This document shows positions 9,178-16,852 of a DNA stretch of 47,756 nt, piece by piece (the first letter of the stretch is position 1; every line of letters starts with the position of its first letter). The position numbers were made by a program, and so were the translations under genes. Below the pieces are notes generated by a model. It saw only the letters and a program-made list of their open reading frames with translations. It had not been told where the DNA came from and ran no database searches. Origin of the DNA: Bacteroidales bacterium (GTDB lineage: Bacteria > Bacteroidota > Bacteroidia > Bacteroidales > UBA3663); assembly GCA_017561935.1 (NCBI GenBank), contig JAFZBE010000009.1:1-47756 (forward strand), read 5' to 3'.

Positions 9178-11196
9178 ATGAGACATACATTATATAATAT
9201 ATTATTAGGAACGGCGATGGGCACCCTGGCACTGATGGGTAGCTCCTGCACCGACTACCTTGACAAGGAGCCCAGCTCTGAGGTGTCGTCTGAAGTCGCC
9301 TTCCAGAACTTCACCAACTTCCAGGGATTTGTCGAGGAGATCTACAACTGCATCCCCGACAAGGAGAGCTGCTACTGGTGTACGACTTTCAACTGGGGTG
9401 AAGACGAGATCATGAATGCAGGCGAAGGCGATAGCCACTTCAGCCATCAGATGGACCTTGGCAACTTGAAGAGCTGGTATAGTAATCCGCAGACCTATTT
9501 TGGCGGTGCTGGTGTTGATGCTACGTCCGACAACAAGTTCAGCCATAGGATCTGGGGTCATGCCTTCTATTGCATCCGCAAATGTAATCTGGGTATTGAG
9601 AACCTTGCTCTGATGACCAGTGCCACACAGGAGGAGCGCAACCTCATCGAAGGTCAGCTCTACTTCTTCCGTGCATGGTGGCATGAGGAGCTTGTGCAGT
9701 ACCTCGGTGGTCTGCCCTATATCGACAAGGTGCTCGATGGTGGTCAGGCTTTGCAGGAGCCACGCCTCTCTTATCGCGAGTGCTGCGAACGCATCGCTGC
9801 CGACTTTGCCAAGGCTGCTGAGCTGCTTCCCATCAGCTGGGAAGAGACCACTCCAGGCAAGGCCAACTCGGGACACAATCAGGTGCGCGTAACCCGCACT
9901 GCCGCCTTGGCTTACGCCGGCAAGGCACTGCTTTGGGCTGCTTCACCACTCACCGCAGGCGATCCCGATGCCATCGCACCACAGCCTAAGTCAACCAATA
10001 CCTATGCTTACGATCAGGCAAAGGCCGGACAGGCTGCCGAGTACTTCGGCAAGGCATTGGCTGAGCTCAACAATCCCAAGAACCCCTATAAGCTCGTCAA
10101 GTTCGATTATAGCGATATCTATAATCACGTCGAGACCACCACATCGGACAACAACTACCACGAGATTTTCTACACCGTCAGCCAGAACTGGATGCAGCCA
10201 GGCTCGACAGAGTGCATCTTCCGTGGTCCTGGCCATGAGGGCAATGGTACCAACTGGAACTTTGCCAAGCTCTGGGGCTCGAAGATCAACTCGATGGTTG
10301 AGCACGACAAGATCATCCACATGCCTACGGCCAACTACGTGAACTATGCATATGGCATGGCCAACGGCCGCGCTATCGATGATCCCCAGTCTGGGTTCGA
10401 TCCCACCCATCCTTTCAAGGATCGCGACCCACGCTTCTATCACGATATCATTTTCGACGGCTTCCGCTTTGTGACCACCACCATCGGTGAGGAGGGCGAT
10501 GATGCTTCGTTCCGTGAGCAGCAGTATTGCGACTTCGAAACTGGCGGCACCATGCGTGACAACTCGCTGGGTTCGCGTACCGGTTACTTCACCCAGAAGC
10601 TCACCCCCCACCAGTGCAACAAGTTCGACAACTATTATGGCTGGTCATTCAGTCTGCAGGCTTACCTGCCCTATATGCGTCTCGCTGAAATCTATCTGCT
10701 CTATGCTGAGGCTCTTGCCGCATCGGGTAAAAACACCGCAGGAGGCTGCGCCCTCACTGTCGTCGATGCCATCAACGTGCTGCGCAACCGCGTTGGCTGC
10801 GCCGAGGTGGCTGATGACTTGAAGACGGGCAATGCGTTGATGGAGACTATCCGTCGCGAACGTGCTTGCGAGCTTGCCTTCGAGGGCTTCCGCTGGAACG
10901 ACCTTCAGCGTTGGTGCCTGCTCGACAAGGCTCCCTACAATGTAAAGCAGAGTGCCGAATTCTCTCGCGTCATGGCCAATGAGAACCTCAACGTAAAGGA
11001 TGGTTCAGGCAATACCTTCACAATCAGTGTAGAGAACGAGTGGTATCGCAACAACGACCCACGTGATGCAGAAGTGAAAGGTTGGAGCCTCAAGACCATC
11101 GTTGAGCGCCCCTTCACTGCCAAGCACTATTGGTTCCCCTTCCCCGACAGCGAAGTTTATCTCTATGAGGATTTCAGTCAGAATCCCGGCTGGTAA
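9178..11196 (+). CDS. xusB: SusD-like surface glycan-binding lipoprotein (first pair)
   Basis: Cell-surface lid protein that captures oligosaccharides for the adjacent SusC-like barrel. It has 672 residues, with a lipoprotein signal (lipobox GSSC, about residue 24), the mature start CTDYLDKEPSSEVSSEVAF typical of SusD/RagB proteins, a helical TPR-rich core (for example AEIYLLYAEALAASG) and the usual SusD ending QNPGW. At 672 residues it is longer than starch SusD (about 550), as expected for XusB-type proteins. No independent promoter was seen in the 44-bp gap after xusA. Confidence 0.94.
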   Translation: MRHTLYNILLGTAMGTLALMGSSCTDYLDKEPSSEVSSEVAFQNFTNFQGFVEEIYNCIPDKESCYWCTTFNWGEDEIMNAGEGDSHFSHQMDLGNLKSWYSNPQTYFGGAGVDATSDNKFSHRIWGHAFYCIRKCNLGIENLALMTSATQEERNLIEGQLYFFRAWWHEELVQYLGGLPYIDKVLDGGQALQEPRLSYRECCERIAADFAKAAELLPISWEETTPGKANSGHNQVRVTRTAALAYAGKALLWAASPLTAGDPDAIAPQPKSTNTYAYDQAKAGQAAEYFGKALAELNNPKNPYKLVKFDYSDIYNHVETTTSDNNYHEIFYTVSQNWMQPGSTECIFRGPGHEGNGTNWNFAKLWGSKINSMVEHDKIIHMPTANYVNYAYGMANGRAIDDPQSGFDPTHPFKDRDPRFYHDIIFDGFRFVTTTIGEEGDDASFREQQYCDFETGGTMRDNSLGSRTGYFTQKLTPHQCNKFDNYYGWSFSLQAYLPYMRLAEIYLLYAEALAASGKNTAGGCALTVVDAINVLRNRVGCAEVADDLKTGNALMETIRRERACELAFEGFRWNDLQRWCLLDKAPYNVKQSAEFSRVMANENLNVKDGSGNTFTISVENEWYRNNDPRDAEVKGWSLKTIVERPFTAKHYWFPFPDSEVYLYEDFSQNPGW

Positions 11197-11249
11197 TGGA
11201 TAGAGAGTAGAAAGACAAAGTATTTCCTAAATAAAAAATATTCATTCGC

Positions 11250-14093
11250 ATGAATACAACATATTTCAAATACCTGCTGCTGCCTGCAGCGTTACTCTCG
11301 ACCGTCGGCTTCGCACAAGAGCTTGACGAGGAGGACGCAGCACAGAAGGTGAATGTCGCCTTCCGCAGTGTGCCACAGGAGGATTTGTTGGGTGGTGTCT
11401 CGGTGCTCGATTACGAGGAACTCGCCGCGAAGAACAACAACACCTACAGCCTCGACAATATGCAGGGCTATGTCTCTGGTTTCAACGGAGCCTCACTGTG
11501 GGGCCAGACCGATTATCTGGTACTCGTTGACGGTGTACCTCGTGAAGCCAATAATGTCAAGCCTGATGAGATTGCCCAAGTCACCTTTATGAAGGGAGCA
11601 CAGGCAGTGGTTCTCTATGGTAGCCGTGCCGCCAAGGGTGTGATTCTGATTACCACCAAACGTGGCTACGATAAGGACCTGGAGGTCAAGGTTAGTGCCA
11701 ACACCGGATGGAACGTGGCCAAGTCGTTCCCCGAGTATTTGGGTGCCGCCGAATACATGACCCTCTACAACGAGGCTCTTGTCAATGACGGATATAGCAA
11801 GAAGTACAGCGATGAGGCTATTTACAATACCTACGCTGGTACCAATCCCTATCGTTATCCCAATGTGAACCTCTATTCGAGCGATTACCTGAAGAAGGCT
11901 TACAATCGTTCGGAGGTTGTGGCTGAGTTCCGTGGCGGTGCCAAGCGCACCCATTACTACACCAACATCGGCTACATGCGTTCGGGTGACAACATGAACT
12001 ACGGTAACACCAAGGACGACTATACCGACCGCCTCAATGTACGTGGTAACGTCGATATGCAGATGGCCGACTGGATCAGCGCCTTCGCCGATGCCAATGT
12101 GACTTTCTATAGCGCTCGTTCGGCTGCCAACACCAACTTCTGGGAGGCTGCTGCTTCACTTCGTCCGAATCGTGTGGTAGGTTTCATCCCCACTTCGTAC
12201 CTTGATCCGCTGAATCCAACGACAACTGACCTGATGAGTACAGCTCGTCTTTTCGACGGCGGTTTCATCGGTGCACCTTCCGACCCGGTTGAGAGCGAAT
12301 ATACTAACGTCATTGCCAATGGTTTTGCTGCTGGTACAAGCAAGTACAACAGCCGTCACTTCGAGTTCTCGCTTGGCATCAACCTCGATCTTGACCGCGT
12401 GCTCAAGGGACTCACCTTCAAGACGATGTTTGCCGTCGATTATGCTACCACTTATACGACCAGCTACACCGATACCTACGCCATTTACGTACCCCAGTGG
12501 GGCAACTACAATGGTCAGGAGATAATCACCTCGCTGGTGAAGCAGAACAAGGATGAGCACACCGGCTCACAGGGTGTAAGCGGTTCGACATTCGAGCAGA
12601 CCATTGACTTCAATGCTCATCTCGACTACAACCGCAGCTTCAATGATGTACACAATGTGAGCGCCATGCTCCTTGCCAATGGCTATCAGCAGGCATATTC
12701 GGGCCAGTACCACAAGACGAGTAACGTCAATGCCGGTCTGCTCGCATCCTACAACTACGCTCACAAGTACTATGCTGAGTTCGGTTCTGCCCTTCTGCAT
12801 TCGGCCAAGCTTGCCGAAGGCCACCGCAAGGGCTTCAGCTACAGCTTTACCGCTGGTTGGAATTTCGCCCGTGAGGCATTCCTCGAGGGTTCGATCTTCG
12901 ACGACCTGAAGCTTAGCGCATCGTACAGCCTCCTCAGCCAGGATATCGACGTCGAGAACTTCGGCATGTATGCTCCTGACTTCAACAACAACCATGATGT
13001 ATGGTGGGGTTGGGGTGTAGGCGATTCCCAGCAGGCTACGACTTCGAGACGTGGTTCGAACAAGAACCTCGACTACATCAAGCGCAAAGAGTTCAGCGTA
13101 ACCTTACAGGGTGCATTGTTCGAGAAGGCGCTCAGCTTCGAAGCCTCTTATTTCCGCACCACTACCGAGGGTCTGATCATTGTGCCGAACAACCTCTATC
13201 CGAGCTATTTCTCGACCTATTGGCCTGAAGCTTCGTTCGTACCTTATACCAACTACAACGATGACCTGCGTTACGGCTTTGAGGTAGGTGTCAACTATAA
13301 GAAGCAGATCAACGACGACTGGATGGTGGGTGTAGGTGCCAACATGACATGGTACGATACCGAGGCCAGCAAGCGTGATGACTCGCAGTATGCCGATGCC
13401 TATCAGTATCGCCAGGGCACACAGCTCGATGCCATCTGGGGTTATGAGTGCCTCGGACTCTTCAAGAGTGATGATGAAGTAACTGGTGCTCCTGAACAAA
13501 AGCTCGGTGAGAATCCCAAGGCCGGTGACCTTCGTTACAAGGACCAGAACGGCGACGGCGTAATCGACAACAAGGACATTGTCAACCTGGGTCGTGGCGG
13601 CTGGTATGGCGCTCCTCTCACCGTTGGTGCCAACTTCACCCTCAAGTATAAGGGCTTGAGCCTCTTCGTTCTTGCCACAGGCGGCTTCGGCGGTCAGGCT
13701 ACCAAGTCGAACAGCTACTGGTGGATCCATGGCGATTCGAAGTACAGTGCCGTTGTTCGCGACAGAGCTATTGTTGACCCCGATACCCGCATGGTCACCA
13801 ATGCTTCGACAGCCGCTTATCCACGTCTCACCACGGGCAGTGGTTCGAACAACTTCGTGACGTCAGACTACTGGCTCTATGATACCGACGCGTTCAACCT
13901 CCAGAAGGTTCAGATCACCTACGACTTCCCGGCTTCGATGTTCGAGGGCAGCAAGGTTGTCAAGGGTATCAGCCTCTTCGCCAATGGCAACAGTCTGCTG
14001 ACCGTCGCCAAGGAGAAGGAGATTCTTGAGATGAACGTAGGCTCTGCACCACAGAACCGTTTCTATCAGATCGGTGCTTCGGTTAAGTTCTAA
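11250..14093 (+). CDS. xusC: SusC-like TonB-dependent transporter (second pair), short N-terminus
   Basis: Second TonB-dependent barrel of the locus, 947 residues. The signal peptide ends GFAQ and runs almost directly into the plug (VAFRSVPQEDLLGGVS, then LVLVDGVPREANNV and AVVLYGSRAAKGVILITTK). The CarboxypepD_reg domain present in xusA is absent, which explains the roughly 110-residue length difference. The barrel ends with FYQIGASVKF. The start codon and signal peptide are intact, so this is a natural short form and not a truncation. It pairs with the SusD-like gene 28 bp downstream. Confidence 0.94.
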   Translation: MNTTYFKYLLLPAALLSTVGFAQELDEEDAAQKVNVAFRSVPQEDLLGGVSVLDYEELAAKNNNTYSLDNMQGYVSGFNGASLWGQTDYLVLVDGVPREANNVKPDEIAQVTFMKGAQAVVLYGSRAAKGVILITTKRGYDKDLEVKVSANTGWNVAKSFPEYLGAAEYMTLYNEALVNDGYSKKYSDEAIYNTYAGTNPYRYPNVNLYSSDYLKKAYNRSEVVAEFRGGAKRTHYYTNIGYMRSGDNMNYGNTKDDYTDRLNVRGNVDMQMADWISAFADANVTFYSARSAANTNFWEAAASLRPNRVVGFIPTSYLDPLNPTTTDLMSTARLFDGGFIGAPSDPVESEYTNVIANGFAAGTSKYNSRHFEFSLGINLDLDRVLKGLTFKTMFAVDYATTYTTSYTDTYAIYVPQWGNYNGQEIITSLVKQNKDEHTGSQGVSGSTFEQTIDFNAHLDYNRSFNDVHNVSAMLLANGYQQAYSGQYHKTSNVNAGLLASYNYAHKYYAEFGSALLHSAKLAEGHRKGFSYSFTAGWNFAREAFLEGSIFDDLKLSASYSLLSQDIDVENFGMYAPDFNNNHDVWWGWGVGDSQQATTSRRGSNKNLDYIKRKEFSVTLQGALFEKALSFEASYFRTTTEGLIIVPNNLYPSYFSTYWPEASFVPYTNYNDDLRYGFEVGVNYKKQINDDWMVGVGANMTWYDTEASKRDDSQYADAYQYRQGTQLDAIWGYECLGLFKSDDEVTGAPEQKLGENPKAGDLRYKDQNGDGVIDNKDIVNLGRGGWYGAPLTVGANFTLKYKGLSLFVLATGGFGGQATKSNSYWWIHGDSKYSAVVRDRAIVDPDTRMVTNASTAAYPRLTTGSGSNNFVTSDYWLYDTDAFNLQKVQITYDFPASMFEGSKVVKGISLFANGNSLLTVAKEKEILEMNVGSAPQNRFYQIGASVKF

Positions 14094-14121
14094 TCAATCA
14101 TGAAACTATAATTTGAGAACA

Positions 14122-15906
14122 ATGAAAACTATCAAACATATACTGCCAGTAGTGCTGATGGGCGTAGCCCTTGCCTCCTGCGAAGACCTCTTTGAGCCTG
14201 CCAAGGATAACCTCAAGGATGTATCTTCGATGTACGGAGATGCCAACTATGCACAGGGCATCCTGGGCAATGCCTACATCCTGCTGCCATATTCCAACTC
14301 TCCGCAGACTGACCTGGCCACCGATGATGCTGTCTCGAACGACCAGTCGAACAGCTACCTGCAGATGGCTACGGGTGCATGGTCTGCCCAGAATGACCCC
14401 ACTTCACAGTGGAAGAACCGTTTGAATGCTATCCAGTATGTCAACATCATGGTTGCTAATGCTGATAAGGTTGCCTGGAGTACCGATGAGGCTCTGCAGC
14501 GCCTCTTCACCGACCTCTTCAAGGGCGATGCCTACGGTATGCGTGCCCTGCAGCTCTTCTATCTGCTGCGTGCCCATGCCGGCATGGTCGATGGTGTGAA
14601 CGAGATGATGGGTGTGCCCATTCTCCGCGAGTTCCAGGAGGCTGATGCCGACTTCAACCAGCCGCGTGCCACTTTCCGTGCCTGCATCGACTCGATCATG
14701 GTGGATATTGACCGCGCGCTTGAATTGCTGCCTTACGAGTATGAGGATGTCACCGACGACAATGCGGTACCTGCCAAGTACAAGAGCCTCGGCATCGCTG
14801 CCGGCAAATATACCCGTGCTTTCGGTTATCACCAGAAAGGCAAGATCAATGGTATGATTCTCCGTGCCCTTCGTGCGCAGGTGGCCCTGTTTGCCGCCTC
14901 GCCGGCCTACGCCCAGTATTCGGGTATAGATTGGCAGAAGGCTGCAAGCTATGCTGCCGAACTCATCGACACCAAGCAGATGCCAGCCGACGGCTACAAG
15001 TGGTTCGCTAACACTACCGAGATCGGTGGTTTGAACAAGGGTTACAATTCGACCGAGAGCATCTGGCAGACCAACGTCACTGAGCGTCATAGCTTGGAGG
15101 GCGACCATTATCCTCCGTCGATCAACGGTCTGGGTCGCTGCAATCCTTCGCAGAACCTCGTCGATGCCTTCCCGATGGCCAATGGTTATCCCATTAGCGA
15201 CAGCCGTTCGGGCTACAACCCCAATTCACCTTACGCAGGTCGTGATAATCGTCTTGCTGCCTACATCCTCTATGATGGCCAGGCTATTGGTTCAGGCAAC
15301 ACCACCATCATCACTGGTACCTACGGTGACAACAATATCAATGGTTTGAACTATACCGTTGGTTATTCCACCCGCACTGGCTACTACATGCGCAAGCTTC
15401 TCCGTCCCGACGTGAACCTCAATCCGTCGAACACCACCAACCAGAAGAGCTACGATGCCCGTATCCGTTGGACCGAGATGTTCCTCGACTATGCCGAGGC
15501 AGCCAACGAGGCAGCTGGTCCTGATGTGGCTGTAGGCAGCAACCGCTGGACTGCCAAGCTTGTCATCAAGGCTCTCCGTGAGCGTGCCGGCATCTGCCCC
15601 GATGGAGAAGATGCTTACCTCAACGAGTGCGCGCAGAGCAAGGAGAAGATGCGTGAGCTGATCCGCAACGAGCGCCGTCTGGAGCTTTGCTTCGAGAACC
15701 ATCGCTTCTATGACCTTCGCCGCTGGCAGGTCGATCTCGCCAAACTCAACGAGACTGTCAAGGGTGCCGAAATCAGCGCAGCCGATGCTGGCTTCAAGAC
15801 CATTGACGTCGAGACACGCAACTACAAGGATTATCAGTACTTCGGTCCTATTCCGTATTCTGAGATTCTGAAGTATGATGCCCTCCAGCAGAACAGGGGA
15901 TGGTAA
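14122..15906 (+). CDS. xusD: SusD-like surface glycan-binding lipoprotein (second pair)
   Basis: Surface lipoprotein partner of the preceding SusC-like barrel, 594 residues. The ATG at 14122 is preferred to an in-frame TTG at 14113 because it puts a short basic stretch (MKTIKH) before the hydrophobic core and lipobox LASC. The mature protein begins CEDLFEPAKDNL, contains SusD-type helices (MRELIRNERRLELCFENHRFYDLRRW is the family's C-terminal helix region, given here only as its position near residue 510) and ends QQNRGW. It shares little with xusB, as is usual for the two Xus pairs. It is followed 59 bp later by xusE. Confidence 0.94.
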   Translation: MKTIKHILPVVLMGVALASCEDLFEPAKDNLKDVSSMYGDANYAQGILGNAYILLPYSNSPQTDLATDDAVSNDQSNSYLQMATGAWSAQNDPTSQWKNRLNAIQYVNIMVANADKVAWSTDEALQRLFTDLFKGDAYGMRALQLFYLLRAHAGMVDGVNEMMGVPILREFQEADADFNQPRATFRACIDSIMVDIDRALELLPYEYEDVTDDNAVPAKYKSLGIAAGKYTRAFGYHQKGKINGMILRALRAQVALFAASPAYAQYSGIDWQKAASYAAELIDTKQMPADGYKWFANTTEIGGLNKGYNSTESIWQTNVTERHSLEGDHYPPSINGLGRCNPSQNLVDAFPMANGYPISDSRSGYNPNSPYAGRDNRLAAYILYDGQAIGSGNTTIITGTYGDNNINGLNYTVGYSTRTGYYMRKLLRPDVNLNPSNTTNQKSYDARIRWTEMFLDYAEAANEAAGPDVAVGSNRWTAKLVIKALRERAGICPDGEDAYLNECAQSKEKMRELIRNERRLELCFENHRFYDLRRWQVDLAKLNETVKGAEISAADAGFKTIDVETRNYKDYQYFGPIPYSEILKYDALQQNRGW

Positions 15907-15965
15907 TCATTCACCATCCTTCGGTTACAACATATTAACGTAAAACGCAAATATCATTTTCTGCA

Positions 15966-16838
15966 ATGAAAAAATCAATCTATATGTCACTGATGCTTCT
16001 TGCTGCTGTTGCTACAACTGGCTGCAAGAACGGCGACCAGGATTTCGACGATTTTGAGGGAGGCACTACTGTCTATTTCCCCTATCAGTATCCTGTTCGC
16101 ACCATTCTGCTGGGCGACGGTGTTGAATACAGCACCGAGCTCGACAATGCCCACAAGTTCAAGGTGATGGGTTACGGCGCCGGTACATACGATTCATACG
16201 AATTCACCTTCAACGTAGCTGTCGAAGAGGGTCTGGCCCAGGGTGTCACCTTCAAGGATGGCCGTGCAGTTACCGTCCTGCCATCGAGCTATTACCAGTT
16301 GGGCAGCACCACATCGACCTACGTGGGTAACCGCATGAGTGGTGTGGAGGTGTCGCTCACCGATGCCTTCTTCCAGGATCCTGCTTCCATCACACAGACA
16401 TACGTTCTGCCTTTGCGCATGACGAGTGTGACTGGTGCCAACAAGATCCTCGAGGATATGGACTATACGCTCTACTGTGTGCGCTACGTCAATCCTTGGG
16501 AAGGCTACTACCTCGTGAAGGGCACAGCTGCTGAGCTTGAGAAGTGTGCCATCGTTCACACTGCCACTACTTCACTCACCACATGTGAATATACCAATGT
16601 CGATGGCGTGTCGATGACACTGACATTCGGCAGCGAGAAGGATGACAACTGCACCATCAGCGGTGATGGCGTTTCGGGCAGTGGCAACTACGGCCATGGC
16701 ACCGAGGCCAAGGCTTGGGGTAACAAGGACCGCAACGCTCTTTACCTCAAATACACTGCAGGCGGCAAGTCGTACGACGAGACTCTCGTCCTTCAGCGCC
16801 GAGGTGAATTCGCAGGCACTGTCATAGAGTTCAACTAA
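15966..16838 (+). CDS. xusE: XusE-like surface lipoprotein (DUF1735-type)
   Basis: Lipoprotein of 290 residues at the position of XusE, probably a surface glycan-binding protein. A signal peptide with lipobox TTGC (Cys20) is visible. The N-terminal half (VYFPYQYPVRTILLGD, then TFNVAVEEGL and YVLPLRMTS) looks like the Ig-like DUF1735 domain found in SusE/F-type neighbours. The C-terminal half (about 180-290) is a separate beta-rich domain ending in LQRRGEFAGTVIEFN. No catalytic motif is visible. The gene precedes xyn10C by only 14 bp, so the two are almost certainly co-transcribed. The name rests mainly on order and size. Confidence 0.8.
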   Translation: MKKSIYMSLMLLAAVATTGCKNGDQDFDDFEGGTTVYFPYQYPVRTILLGDGVEYSTELDNAHKFKVMGYGAGTYDSYEFTFNVAVEEGLAQGVTFKDGRAVTVLPSSYYQLGSTTSTYVGNRMSGVEVSLTDAFFQDPASITQTYVLPLRMTSVTGANKILEDMDYTLYCVRYVNPWEGYYLVKGTAAELEKCAIVHTATTSLTTCEYTNVDGVSMTLTFGSEKDDNCTISGDGVSGSGNYGHGTEAKAWGNKDRNALYLKYTAGGKSYDETLVLQRRGEFAGTVIEFN

Positions 16839-16852
16839 AAAAAAGTACGAAG

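Noticed and set aside
11250..11600. xusC as a 5'-truncated SusC gene
   Set aside because: It has its own start codon, intact signal peptide and normal spacing after xusB, so the missing N-terminal domain is a natural feature.
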